From Sporosarcina psychrophila (GTDB lineage: Bacteria > Bacillota > Bacilli > Bacillales_A > Planococcaceae), in contig NZ_CP014616.1 of assembly GCF_001590685.1 (NCBI RefSeq), positions 3,719,001-3,783,000 on the forward strand: 64,000 nt of DNA, in the 5' to 3' direction. Below the pieces are notes generated by a model. The model had not been told where the DNA came from and ran no database searches. It saw only the letters and a program-made list of their open reading frames with translations. The translations under genes and the position numbers were made by a program. This document shows, one piece after another, positions 1 through 8,344 of this stretch (positions are counted from its first letter, which is position 1; each line of letters opens with the position of its first letter).

Positions 1-889
1 CCTTTTCTGGCGTATCTTTAAAGGCTGGTCGTAAATGTTCCGGTCGGATGCCCGCAACAAGTTGATACTCAGGGATACCAATAACTTCCTCAGACGGTAC
101 CGGCAAACGCAGTATATCTCCAATGACGATTGCTGATGCTTTTTTATCGACATCGGAATATGCTAAATTCATTGGTGGTGAACCGATGAACGTGGCGACA
201 AATGGATTGGCCGGATTGTTGTAAATATCAATCGGTTTTCCGACTTGTTGGATCTTTCCTTCATGAAGGATCATAATACGGTCGCCCATCGTCATTGCCT
301 CAACTTGGTCATGCGTCACATAAATCATTGTAATACCTAGCTTCCGCTGGATCCGTCTGATTTCCGTACGCATATGAGCCCGCAACTTCGCATCCAAATT
401 AGATAACGGTTCATCCATAAGGCAAATTGGCGATTCACTCACAATTGCCCGGGCAAGCGCAACTCGCTGCCGCTGACCACCTGATAGTTCACGTGGCTTC
501 CTTTTTAAGTAATCGGTGAGCCCCAACATCTTCGCCACTTCAGCTGCCCGTTCTCGCTGTACAGCTTTCTTCACTTTTTTCACATCGAGCCCAAACGTAA
601 TATTTTGTTGAACTGTCAAATGTGGATAAAGCGCATAGTTTTGGAATACCATTGAAAGGTCACGCTTATCGGGTGATAAGTGATTGGCAACCTGATCACC
701 GATTTTAAGTGTGCCACTCGTAATATTCTCAAGACCCGCAATCATCCGGAGCATCGTGCTTTTCCCACAACCGGAAGGACCGACAAGGACAAAAAACTCG
801 CCAGGCTCAATGGTTACGTTTATATTGGAGATAACATCCACTTGTTTATCGTATGATTTTGATAAATTAATAAGCTCCACTTTTTTCAT
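1..889 (-). CDS. Sugar ABC transporter ATP-binding subunit (UgpC/MsmX type), partial
   Basis: This is the N-terminal 296 residues of an ABC ATPase of the carbohydrate-importer (CUT1) class; the window edge cuts off the C-terminus. Translating the minus strand from the ATG at 889 gives Walker A GPSGCGKST near residue 38, the Q-loop FQNYALYPHL, signature LSGGQRQRVALARA, Walker B CLMDEPLSNLDAKLR and the switch histidine in YVTHDQVEAMT. A TOBE-type segment with GIRPEHLRP follows. Proteins of this class energise uptake of maltodextrins, glycerol-3-phosphate or other sugars, and often serve several permeases. The substrate cannot be told from the ATPase, and its permease genes are not in the window. 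The glycerophosphodiesterase at 1510 makes a glycerol-phosphate link possible but unproven. Confidence 0.9.
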   Translation of the reverse strand, partial: MKKVELINLSKSYDKQVDVISNINVTIEPGEFFVLVGPSGCGKSTMLRMIAGLENITSGTLKIGDQVANHLSPDKRDLSMVFQNYALYPHLTVQQNITFGLDVKKVKKAVQRERAAEVAKMLGLTDYLKRKPRELSGGQRQRVALARAIVSESPICLMDEPLSNLDAKLRAHMRTEIRRIQRKLGITMIYVTHDQVEAMTMGDRIMILHEGKIQQVGKPIDIYNNPANPFVATFIGSPPMNLAYSDVDKKASAIVIGDILRLPVPSEEVIGIPEYQLVAGIRPEHLRPAFKDTPEK

Positions 890-924
890 AAATTCAATCC
901 CTTTCCATTAGAAAACCCAATTAA

Positions 925-1160
925 GAAAAGCGCAAGGCGCCGTCCAGCCCCGACAGGCATAAGTGAAAAGGAAGGCAGTCGAAGATCGCGACGTCCTGTC
1001 GCAACAAGGAGGGATGTAGTTCAATCCCTCCCCACTGCATACCTGCCTCCTTGCAGGTACGAGGAGGCGTACTTCAGAGCCCCCACAGCAAAACGGCTTT
1101 CAAGGATCAGAGCCTGTGAGCCTCCGAGGGGTTGGCGCCTGGAGCTAGACACTGTTCTAA
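925..1160 (+). repeat. GCGC-type dispersed repeat, copy 1 (with inserted hairpins)
   Basis: The left end (AAGAAAAGCGCAAGGCGCC, then a CCCCGACAGGCATAAG segment) and the right end (GGCGCCTGGAGCTAGAC) match, in inverse orientation, the copy at 63836-63955. The middle holds extra hairpins, including GGAGGGAT/ATCCCTCC at 1008-1031, which recurs at 41740-41763. No coding potential was seen. Similar imperfect palindromic repeats are common between genes in Bacillaceae. Confidence 0.7.
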
Positions 1161-1304
1161 ATCAAAAAACTGATACTTTCTTATCTTTTTAAAAGGCGAT
1201 AAGTTCAACTCTCTGGTATACCTTTCTATAAAAAGAATCTATTCCCTGCATTTTTATCGGAATCTTTACAAACATTTACATTCGTATATAGTAATAATTT
1301 AACA

Positions 1305-1475
1305 AATAGAATGTTCTTTCAACACCGCTTTGTCGCTTGGTGATGGCCTCACGCAATAAGCCCGCCAGAAGATCACTGTCGGTCTTATTGCTTCGGCTCA
1401 CACTTGTCGCTCCTTCGCTAGATTTGTTCGGTATTCTGGTGAGGTATACCACCTAGGTAATTCTAAATAAATGGT
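1305..1475 (+). repeat. TTGAA-type dispersed repeat, copy 1
   Basis: The stretch from CAACACCGCTTTGTCGC to ACCACCTAGGTAATTC is repeated in inverse orientation at 41590-41850. The shared blocks include the segments around GTGATGGCCT, GCAATAAGCCCG and GTCGCTCCTTCGCTAGA. It is related more distantly to the copies at 4072, 14112 and 61072 (GGGGATGCC, ATAAGCC, GTCTTATTGCTTCGGCT). Together with the preceding repeat it fills most of the 890-1509 gap. No gene is visible. Confidence 0.75.
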
Positions 1476-1509
1476 CCCGAATATATAGTTAAAATAAGGA
1501 GTGATTGCG

Positions 1510-2388
1510 ATGAAAAGAGTAATGGTGGTGCTTCTATTGCTTTTACTGTCATCTGGTTCTACGAAGCCCACTGTTGAACGTGCGACTTTACCTGATGATG
1601 AATTCCTTGTCATCGCCCATCGCGGTGCATCCGCATATGCACCACCTCACACGTTAGCCGCCTATGAGTTAGCTGTGCAGATGGGTTCAGACTATATCGA
1701 ACTTGATTTACACATGACAAAGGACGGAAAACTGGTTGCCTTACATGACTCCTATTTAATGTTTCAGGATACTGAACAAGCTGTTGCTGATGTGACATTT
1801 AATGAACTTCAACTCTATTTGCCGGGTGAGGAATTTAATGAAACGAACCCTCGGTATGCTTCACCTATTTATAAGCAATTGCGCATTGTTGAATTAGAGG
1901 ATATCTTTCTCCATTTCGGTGACTCGGTCAATTACTATATTGAAATGAAATCGCCCAATAAGTATCCAGGTATCGAAAAAGAACTCCTAAGGCAACTTCG
2001 AGCTAATAATCTTCTCTCCAGTGATAATGGTATACCAAAAGTAATCATTCAATCATTCAGTGAAAATAGTTTGAAGAACATATTCGACATGGAACCATCT
2101 ATTCCGCTTATCAAATTATATTCATTCGACAAGGAAGCACATCTTTCAAAAAAGAAAGTACGGAAGCTACTAAAGTATGCATCAGGTGTAGGTTTGAACG
2201 TGGATTCAGTGACAAAGAAATTTATAGACGCGATGCATAAAGAAGGATTGGACGTCCATCCTTTCACCGTCAACGACGAAAAGACAATCCGTAAACTTAT
2301 AGAACTTGGAGCAGATGGTGTATTCACAGATAAACCTGATATCGCCGTTCGTGTAAAAAGTGAAGAAAGCAGTTTGGATGCCGACTAG
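1510..2388 (+). CDS. Secreted glycerophosphodiester phosphodiesterase
   Basis: This 292-residue GDPD-family enzyme is expected to hydrolyse glycerophosphodiesters (deacylated lipids or teichoic acid fragments) to glycerol-3-phosphate and an alcohol, outside the membrane. An N-terminal hydrophobic signal of about 16 residues has no lipobox cysteine. The family HR...ExD...H pattern is present: AHRGASAY, IELDLHMTKDG and LVALHD, with a further metal-ligand glutamate in YYIEMKSP and the C-terminal GADGVFTDKP. The usual PENT/PEHT segment reads PPHT here, so a normally conserved glutamate is missing. The ATG at 1510 is preferred over the GTG at 1501 because AAGGAG ends at 1501, 8 nt upstream of the ATG. 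A terminator overlaps the stop codon. Confidence 0.9.
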   Translation: MKRVMVVLLLLLLSSGSTKPTVERATLPDDEFLVIAHRGASAYAPPHTLAAYELAVQMGSDYIELDLHMTKDGKLVALHDSYLMFQDTEQAVADVTFNELQLYLPGEEFNETNPRYASPIYKQLRIVELEDIFLHFGDSVNYYIEMKSPNKYPGIEKELLRQLRANNLLSSDNGIPKVIIQSFSENSLKNIFDMEPSIPLIKLYSFDKEAHLSKKKVRKLLKYASGVGLNVDSVTKKFIDAMHKEGLDVHPFTVNDEKTIRKLIELGADGVFTDKPDIAVRVKSEESSLDAD

Positions 2389-2404
2389 GGTCCAAACTGC
2401 TTTT
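2366..2404. terminator. Bidirectional terminator between convergent genes
   Basis: An inverted repeat AAAGCAGTTTGGA/TCCAAACTGCTTT is followed by T's on the plus strand. It spans the stop codon of the phosphodiesterase and sits 5 bp from the stop of the convergent acyl-CoA ligase. Confidence 0.85.
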
Positions 2405-2408
2405 CATA

Positions 2409-3908
2409 TTATATGTTGACTGGGTCTCTAAGTATTGTTTTCAACACTTTTCCGCTGGCATTCCGCGGTAGTGTGTCGAGAAATTCGATAGCAGCTGGTA
2501 TTTTAAAGGAGGCCAGCTGGCTTTTACAAAAATCGATGACTGCTTGTTCAGTAAGCGTATTCCCTTCTTTTAAAACGATGTACGCTTTTGCTACTTCTCC
2601 GTATATTTCATGAGGAATACCAACGACTGCTGCCTCGAGTACCTCTGGAATGGCATATAACACTTCTTCCACTTCTACCGGATATACGTTTTCTCCCCCG
2701 CGGATGATCATATCCTTTTTACGGTCCACAATATAAAGCAGTCCGTCTTCATCAAAACGACCGAGATCACCACTGTACATCCAGCCACCCTTTATCGTTC
2801 GTGCAGTTTCTTCTTCATTTTTCAAATACCCTTTCATCACTTGAGGGCCTTTCACAGCGATTTCACCCACCTGACCTGTCGGAAGCGGTTCACCAAACTC
2901 ATCCATTACCTGTACTTCGGTTTGTGGCAAAGGTTCGCCTACAGAACCGATTTTTGACAATGCATGTTGATCTTTCAGCGTAGTCGCACCCGGTGAATTT
3001 TCCGTCTGCCCATACAAGTTTTGTACGTTGACGTCTGGGAATAACGCTTTCACTTTTTTCACAAGTTCATAAGGCATCGGCGCTGCTCCATAGCAGAACA
3101 GTCGTAAATTGGATAAATCCGCTTTTTCCAGCGACGGCGTATTCAGAAGAATACTGTACATGGCCGGCACACCGAAAAATATCGTCGCGCGTTGTTGCTC
3201 CATCGTACGAATTGTTGCTTCTGGAGAAAACGTTTCTTCAATGATGACCATTCCGCCTTGGTAAATGACGGGTATGCTAAATACATGACTTGCAGCACAG
3301 TGGAAAAGCGGAGCCACAATATGCATGCGATCATCCTGATCCATTTCCATCGATTCACTCCATATTTCAGCGATTGCAGCAACATTTCTGTTGGTTAGCA
3401 TAACGCCTTTCGGCCGACCGGTTGTTCCAGATGTGTAAAAGACAACCGCTGTATCAGCATCGAATGCTTCCCGTCGTTCGACAAGACGGTGTTCACCGTC
3501 TATAATAGCTTCGAATTCACGATCGATCACCATTTTATATTGTAACGCGGGTAATTTACCTTCGAGTAAATCAAACACAGTTGCCAGTCGCTCATCATAA
3601 ATGAGCCCTTTCGCTTCTGAATGCGCTAAAATGTAGTTCATTTCCGGTGCAGTTAACTTTGTATTGATGGGTAGCGCTGTAAATCCGCCTATTTGACATG
3701 CATAGTAGCCTATTAAAAAGGAATCCGAATTCATCAGACAAAATGCTAAAATGTCATCTTTCACATAACCTAAATCTTGAAAATGCCCTGCTAGATTCTC
3801 AGCTTTACGATAGAATTCCCCGTATGAAAGTTCTTTTCCATTAAACGATGTAATAACTCTTTCTGGATATGCCTCGGAAATAATCTTCAGTTTCTCTGCA
3901 ATAAACAT
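2409..3908 (-). CDS. Fatty-acid--CoA ligase (AMP-binding)
   Basis: This ANL-superfamily enzyme (499 aa) should activate a carboxylic acid with ATP to an acyl-adenylate and then an acyl-CoA, in the cytoplasm. The P-loop FYTSGTTGRPKG lies near residue 165, the A5 motif NLYGQTEN near 305, A7 MYSGDLGRFDEDG near 380, A8 VDRKKDMIIRGGENVYP near 400 and the A10 lysine in LPRNASGKVLK near the C-terminus. The length is normal for medium- or long-chain ligases; chain length cannot be judged. The ATG at 3908 is chosen because AAAGGGGG sits 7 nt upstream; a TTG two codons earlier is too close to that site. It stands alone, convergent with the phosphodiesterase. Confidence 0.9.
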   Translation of the reverse strand: MFIAEKLKIISEAYPERVITSFNGKELSYGEFYRKAENLAGHFQDLGYVKDDILAFCLMNSDSFLIGYYACQIGGFTALPINTKLTAPEMNYILAHSEAKGLIYDERLATVFDLLEGKLPALQYKMVIDREFEAIIDGEHRLVERREAFDADTAVVFYTSGTTGRPKGVMLTNRNVAAIAEIWSESMEMDQDDRMHIVAPLFHCAASHVFSIPVIYQGGMVIIEETFSPEATIRTMEQQRATIFFGVPAMYSILLNTPSLEKADLSNLRLFCYGAAPMPYELVKKVKALFPDVNVQNLYGQTENSPGATTLKDQHALSKIGSVGEPLPQTEVQVMDEFGEPLPTGQVGEIAVKGPQVMKGYLKNEEETARTIKGGWMYSGDLGRFDEDGLLYIVDRKKDMIIRGGENVYPVEVEEVLYAIPEVLEAAVVGIPHEIYGEVAKAYIVLKEGNTLTEQAVIDFCKSQLASFKIPAAIEFLDTLPRNASGKVLKTILRDPVNI

Positions 3909-4071
3909 CGCCAAGCCCCCTTTAATGTCCCTCGTTAATTATTAGATAATTATAAATAGTAAAACACCTTAATGCAAGATAATTGATAGTAAGTACAAAT
4001 CCTTTAGTATGTTGAAAATGTATTATAGGATAGTAATAGCTTGATTTCATTATGAATACGACTACATGAGC

Positions 4072-4130
4072 TAAGATAAAGATTCCCTTCAAGTCCGCTT
4101 CGGCGCTTGGGGATGTCTTCGCTTTGTTTT
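4072..4130 (+). repeat. TTGAA-type dispersed repeat, truncated copy
   Basis: The segment AAGATTCCCTTCAAGTCCGC with the following CGGCGCTTGGGGATG matches the left half of the copy at 14112-14213. The right half is missing. It lies in the promoter gap between the acyl-CoA ligase and the divergent membrane protein. Confidence 0.6.
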
Positions 4131-4182
4131 CACCTGTAATATCTATGCTCAATATATATAGAAACAGAAAGGGGCGATAAGA

Positions 4183-4755
4183 GTGGCATCTGCGCTAAAT
4201 AAAATATTTTGGGGGACACTCCTCGTTTTTCTAGATTTTAATATTAATCATTTCGATATCTTTCCTGATTTCCTCGGTTATCTATTCATCTACCTAGGTT
4301 TAGCAGGATTAGTCTCCTATTCGAACCACTTTTCGAAAGCTAAACTTTATGTATTACTACTCGCAGTAGTGTCTGTTCCGTTAATCTACCAATTCGAAGA
4401 AACTTTTGTGGGCCAGCCGCAACTGACAACAACTACTTTTTTGCTAATGGGCATGTTTACAGTCATCACGCTTATCCACTTGGGATTCGTCTATCACCTT
4501 ATGCGCGGGCTACTAGAAATCACACAAGAAGTCTCATTCCAACCACTTGAGAAGAAAACGGACCATTTGTTGCGTTTCTATATCATTCTGACAGTCAGCT
4601 CGCAAATTATTCCACTTTTTATATTTATCTTACCCGAAGTGGCTCTGTTGCCAATCATACTCGTACTAGCGATTGTGTCCTTTATTGTCGAAATCATGTT
4701 ACTTGTGTTGATTCGTCAATTTCGGTCAAAAAGCTTAGAACAAGACATGAATTGA
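4183..4755 (+). CDS. Small multi-pass membrane protein, function unknown
   Basis: I do not recognise the family. The 190-residue product has about five strongly hydrophobic segments (near residues 8-45, 55-72, 85-108, 130-150 and 155-178) and a short polar C-terminus, so it is an integral membrane protein. The start is GTG at 4183, with AAAGGGG about 8 nt upstream. No catalytic motif or charged transport signature is apparent. It is transcribed alone and ends at a strong bidirectional terminator shared with the next gene. Confidence 0.75.
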   Translation: MASALNKIFWGTLLVFLDFNINHFDIFPDFLGYLFIYLGLAGLVSYSNHFSKAKLYVLLLAVVSVPLIYQFEETFVGQPQLTTTTFLLMGMFTVITLIHLGFVYHLMRGLLEITQEVSFQPLEKKTDHLLRFYIILTVSSQIIPLFIFILPEVALLPIILVLAIVSFIVEIMLLVLIRQFRSKSLEQDMN

Positions 4756-4798
4756 AAAAATCCTGTAAGAAGTTATTTCACTTCTTACAGGATTTTTT
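4755..4798. terminator. Bidirectional rho-independent terminator
   Basis: A perfect 13-bp stem TCCTGTAAGAAGT/ACTTCTTACAGGA (4761-4773 / 4780-4792) is flanked by A6 on the left and T6 on the right, so it serves both convergent genes. Confidence 0.95.
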
Positions 4799-4808
4799 GT
4801 AGGGTTAT

Positions 4809-5120
4809 TTAGTTGGATAATCTTTGTTCAATTTTGTTGGTTTGTCTTTTTAGACCTTCAACTTCTCTAAATAAAAGATCAACGTCAGCCTGGGTGCTGT
4901 GATTTTTATCGCGTATATCTTTGCGGATTTCAGTAAAATTCTCTGTTGTTAAAGTAATACTGTGTCGAATTGTGGCTTTAATTTCTTCTTGCCCTTTTTC
5001 CACACTGTCGAATCGTTTATTAATACTGTCCAATTGTTTATCGACACCAGTAAATTTTTCATCCACATCACTTCTGAATTCCTTGAGTTCGACCATCAAT
5101 TGTTTCAAAAGTTCTTCCAT
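4809..5120 (-). CDS. Small coiled-coil protein, function unknown
   Basis: This 103-residue, highly charged protein shows heptad patterning over nearly its whole length (for example VDKQLDSINKRFDSVEK near residues 25-42 and LFREVEGLKRQTNKIEQRL at the C-terminus). It is soluble, with no signal peptide or transmembrane segment, and should form a rod-like oligomer. The ATG at 5120 has GAGGTG 8 nt upstream. Similar short coiled-coil proteins are common in Bacillales without assigned function. Confidence 0.75.
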   Translation of the reverse strand: MEELLKQLMVELKEFRSDVDEKFTGVDKQLDSINKRFDSVEKGQEEIKATIRHSITLTTENFTEIRKDIRDKNHSTQADVDLLFREVEGLKRQTNKIEQRLSN

Positions 5121-5232
5121 ATATACAACACCTCATTTCGCTAGATAATAGTTCTTTTATTATACCATGTTTGAGGTAGGCCTTCCATTCCTTAAGACCT
5201 CCTACAACTAATCTAAAGGCTTTCAAAGTTGT

Positions 5233-6096
5233 CTACATTCGATATACAAACTGGACAGTACCACCGTTTTTCAATTGGGCCACTTTCGGCAGATCAGCCT
5301 TTGAAACCGTACCGATTGTCGCATATCCTCCCGTCGTTTGTGCATCTGCCATTAGAATAATTGGCTGACCATTCGTCGGGACCTGTACAGTTCCAAACTG
5401 AGTCGCTTCGCTGACAATGTCTCCACTATCAATAAACCCAAGTGGAGGCCCATTGAAAAAGTAACCCATTCGATCTCCCCCGCGGTACGAATAGGTGGCG
5501 TTTAGAAATGTATCCACACTCGATTTTTCGAACAGGTCCATATGCGGACTTTTGAACAATTCAATCGTAATGTCTTCAGTATAATTCGGGATTTTATCAA
5601 CAAGTAAACCACGGTTCAAACGCTTTTGTTTTAATGAATTCGCATAAAGGAGAGTCTCTTTTTTGACGGTCTCACCAATTAACCCCCTCGGATAACTGGA
5701 ACTGCTACCCAAAATCTCCTTAACTGCATACCCGCCTTCTGGAATAATGTACGCAATCGCACCGCTAATCGGTTTAGAAAATGAAATCGTTTGCCCTTTC
5801 CATATCTGAAACGTTTTCCAGAGTGGTGCTGGCGTTTCCCCGTCAATCATTGCCCCTAAATCTGCTCCTGCAAGGACAATTCTATGATCGGTTAATACCT
5901 CTATCAGTAAGCCACCTAAGAAAATTTCTAGTGCATTTGCGCCTTCATCATTCCCAATAATGTCTTGACCTAGCTGAAATGCCTCTCTATCCATAGGTCC
6001 CGCAACTGGCATACCGAAACGCCGGAAACCGAATCTACCCTGGTCCTGTATCGTGGCATAGACGCCAGATTTGACGACCCGAAATAACGGAATCAT
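5233..6096 (-). CDS. pxpC: 5-oxoprolinase subunit C (KipA-like)
   Basis: This is a 287-residue member of the biotin-dependent carboxylase-like/KipA family, now known as PxpC, a partner of PxpA and PxpB in ATP-dependent hydrolysis of 5-oxoproline to glutamate. The N-terminal VKSGVYATIQDQGRFGFRRFG and GMPVAGPMD segments and the C-terminal ADAQTTGGYATIG are family hallmarks. Its start overlaps the pxpA stop by 4 bp (ATGA), indicating translational coupling as last gene of the pcp-pxpB-pxpA-pxpC operon. In Bacillus subtilis the homologues KipI/KipA were first described as effectors of the sporulation kinase KinA. The pcp linkage favours the metabolic role here. Confidence 0.9.
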   Translation of the reverse strand: MIPLFRVVKSGVYATIQDQGRFGFRRFGMPVAGPMDREAFQLGQDIIGNDEGANALEIFLGGLLIEVLTDHRIVLAGADLGAMIDGETPAPLWKTFQIWKGQTISFSKPISGAIAYIIPEGGYAVKEILGSSSSYPRGLIGETVKKETLLYANSLKQKRLNRGLLVDKIPNYTEDITIELFKSPHMDLFEKSSVDTFLNATYSYRGGDRMGYFFNGPPLGFIDSGDIVSEATQFGTVQVPTNGQPIILMADAQTTGGYATIGTVSKADLPKVAQLKNGGTVQFVYRM

Positions 6097-6857
6097 ATCG
6101 CGTCACCTAGTGCGCTAACACGAACATTAACAGATGCCAATGCTTCACGAATTTGACGGGCATGGGACGCCACACCCTGTCCATCGCCATGGAAACAAAT
6201 TGTATCTGCTTGTAATGAAATCATTTCTCCAGTTATTGTTTGCACCTGCTTGTTTAACACAATATCCATCACTTGTTTTTCAATTTCTTCATATGTATGG
6301 AGGACAGCTTCCGGCAATAACCTGGAGCACAATGTACCTTCTGCCGTATACCTGCGATCTGCAAATGCTTCACCCGCCGTTTTTAGGCCGAATTTATTCC
6401 CAGCCTGCACTAATTCACTATTACAAAGCCCATATAAATACGCATTCGGTGCAGCATCATAAACTGCTTCTGCAATTGCATCAGCAACAGTCCGGTTAAT
6501 CGAAGCAGTATTATAAAGGGCACCATGCGGCTTCACATGATTCAACGTAACACCTTGTATGTCGCAAAACTGTTTGAGTGCACCGATTTGATAGACGACT
6601 GCATTGTAAATTTCACGGGGGGACATCATCAGCTCTCTTCTTCCAAACCCCTGTAAATCGGGATAACCGGGATGTGCGCCGATTGAAATCTTTTGTCTAG
6701 CCGCTTGTTCTACCGTTTTCTGCATAACATTAAAGTCACCGGCATGAAATCCGCACGCAACATTGGCAGATGTTATCGAGCTAAATAGTGCTTCATCTTC
6801 CCCAATCTTAAATTGTCCAAAACTTTCACCGACATCTGCATTTAGATCAATTCGCAT
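6093..6857 (-). CDS. pxpA: 5-oxoprolinase subunit A (LamB/YcsF family)
   Basis: The 254-residue TIM-barrel-like subunit of prokaryotic 5-oxoprolinase begins with the diagnostic DLNADVGESFG, followed by SANVACGFHAGD (residues about 30-41), IGAHPGYPDLQGFGRR and NHVKPHGALYN, with CFHGDG near the C-terminus. The length matches the family. The start ATG overlaps the pxpB stop by one base (TAATG) and the stop overlaps pxpC, so the three subunits are translated as a coupled set. This fits the requirement for all three in 5-oxoproline cleavage. Confidence 0.95.
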   Translation of the reverse strand: MRIDLNADVGESFGQFKIGEDEALFSSITSANVACGFHAGDFNVMQKTVEQAARQKISIGAHPGYPDLQGFGRRELMMSPREIYNAVVYQIGALKQFCDIQGVTLNHVKPHGALYNTASINRTVADAIAEAVYDAAPNAYLYGLCNSELVQAGNKFGLKTAGEAFADRRYTAEGTLCSRLLPEAVLHTYEEIEKQVMDIVLNKQVQTITGEMISLQADTICFHGDGQGVASHARQIREALASVNVRVSALGDAI

Positions 6858-7606
6858 TACAATCCCTCCTTTACAAACTGCATAATCATTTCAGGTTCAC
6901 GCGCTAACTCTTCTTTCATCTCATTAAAGGTTTCAAGAGATATGGAACGAAATTTCAATTGATCACCTGCACGTATTAAAAACGGTTCAACGCGTTTCAA
7001 ACAGTATAGATCGACTGGTGTCCGCCCGATTATATTCCAACCTCCAGGAGATTCTATCGGGTAAATACCTGTCTGCGTGCCTCCAATTCCAACCGTTCCT
7101 TTAGGTACGCTTAATCGTGGTTTTTCCAAACGTGGGACATGGAGTATCTCCGGCAATTCCCCGAGGTACGGAAATCCTGGTAAAAAACCAATCATATACA
7201 CCTTATAGCTTGTGCCTGTATGTATAGCGATTACCTCTTCACGTGTCAGCCCTGTATGGTCGCAAATCCGCGGTATATCTTCACTAAACAAGGTGTCATA
7301 ACAGACTGGTATTTCAATGGTACGCGTGTTTACACTCAATATACTGTCAGTTCTGTTCACCCACTTTTTCAGTAATTCTTCAATGATTACACTAGGGTTC
7401 ACAAGTTCTTTGCGATAAAAAACAGTTACCGTTTTATTACTCGGTACGACCTCTTCAAGTAAATGATTCCTGTCACTTTCAACAACCTGACAAAATTGCT
7501 GGATTGTGTGATAGATTTCTCGGCTCGTCTCCGGGCCAAAGTCGAAACGTATTGTTTGTTCGTTCATCACCATTGCACGGGGGATAATTTGCTTGTTAGG
7601 ATTCAT
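6857..7606 (-). CDS. pxpB: 5-oxoprolinase subunit B (KipI-like)
   Basis: This 249-residue KipI/PxpB-family protein carries the family's central GTSYKVYMIGFLPGFPYLGE and the VPKGTVGIGGTQTGIYP and SPGGWNIIGRTP segments. It should form a complex with PxpC and, with PxpA, hydrolyse 5-oxoproline using ATP. The first in-frame ATG (7606) overlaps the last codons of pcp by 11 bp; ATGs at codons 12 and 14 are alternatives, and none has a strong Shine-Dalgarno, so the start is uncertain. Coupling from pcp translation is likely. Confidence 0.9.
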   Translation of the reverse strand: MNPNKQIIPRAMVMNEQTIRFDFGPETSREIYHTIQQFCQVVESDRNHLLEEVVPSNKTVTVFYRKELVNPSVIIEELLKKWVNRTDSILSVNTRTIEIPVCYDTLFSEDIPRICDHTGLTREEVIAIHTGTSYKVYMIGFLPGFPYLGELPEILHVPRLEKPRLSVPKGTVGIGGTQTGIYPIESPGGWNIIGRTPVDLYCLKRVEPFLIRAGDQLKFRSISLETFNEMKEELAREPEMIMQFVKEGL

Positions 7607-8210
7607 CAGCAGATAGCACTTCGATGCATACGGCGACGCCTTTTTTCAAATCTTCATGTGACCAGCTTGGAATTTTGCCATGTTCAATCGCCAATTCATG
7701 TGAAGCAGGTATATGAAGGAAACCCGATTTCATCGTTGGGCGTTGTGTTGCTGCATAATGCAGTCCTTCATACATAACGTTGTTGCACAAATAGGTACCA
7801 GCAGTATTTGAAACTTCAGCCGGCAGCCCTTCTTCTAGTAATCGATTCACCATTGCGCGAACTGGCAGTGTTGACATATATCCCGCTTCACCTTGCGCTT
7901 GAATTTGTTCATCAACAGGCGTATTACCATTATTATCAGGCTCGCCGTCTTTCACATTAATTGCAATCCGTTCAGGCGTCATTTTAAAACGGCCTCCCGC
8001 AAGCCCCAGTGAAATCACTGCATCTGGTTTTAGCGCTTCAATATGAGTAAGAAGTTGCTCGCCGGATGATTGGAAGTCTACCGTCAATACTTCACTGTGA
8101 ATTTTGTAATTGCCGATCACTTTGCCATGCAGTTCTTCTACGATTTTCATCGTCGGATTAACAGTGAATTTTAAAAAGGGCTCAAACCCTGTAAGTAAAA
8201 GTGTTTTCAT
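7596..8210 (-). CDS. pcp: Pyrrolidone-carboxylate peptidase
   Basis: This cytosolic cysteine peptidase (C15 family, 204 aa from the chosen start) removes N-terminal pyroglutamate from peptides. The N-terminal LLTGFEPF, the catalytic-glutamate region around GLAGGRFKMTPERIAIN, the cysteine in NTAGTYLCNNVMYEGLH and the histidine in GFLHIPA are all present. The open frame extends to 8273, but the ATG at 8210 matches the conserved N-terminus and has AGGT 7 nt upstream. As first gene of an operon with pxpBAC it supplies the 5-oxoproline that the downstream enzyme opens to glutamate, a peptide salvage route. Confidence 0.95.
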   Translation of the reverse strand: MKTLLLTGFEPFLKFTVNPTMKIVEELHGKVIGNYKIHSEVLTVDFQSSGEQLLTHIEALKPDAVISLGLAGGRFKMTPERIAINVKDGEPDNNGNTPVDEQIQAQGEAGYMSTLPVRAMVNRLLEEGLPAEVSNTAGTYLCNNVMYEGLHYAATQRPTMKSGFLHIPASHELAIEHGKIPSWSHEDLKKGVAVCIEVLSADES

Positions 8211-8344
8211 CATGATGACCTGCTTTCTTATTATCATTGTTGTTACTATAACGGTAGTTTTATATTTTTTCAATACTCCGGTGATTACAAATTCAGTGTT
8301 CTTTTGGATTGCTATTCTGTGAGCATGCTTAATTGATTGATTGT

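Noticed and set aside
1398-1613. 71-residue minus-strand frame upstream of the phosphodiesterase
   Set aside because: It is made of dispersed repeat plus antisense of the signal peptide region.
3922-4152. 76-residue minus-strand frame
   Set aside because: It overlaps a truncated dispersed repeat and the promoter gap, with no ribosome site or recognisable features.
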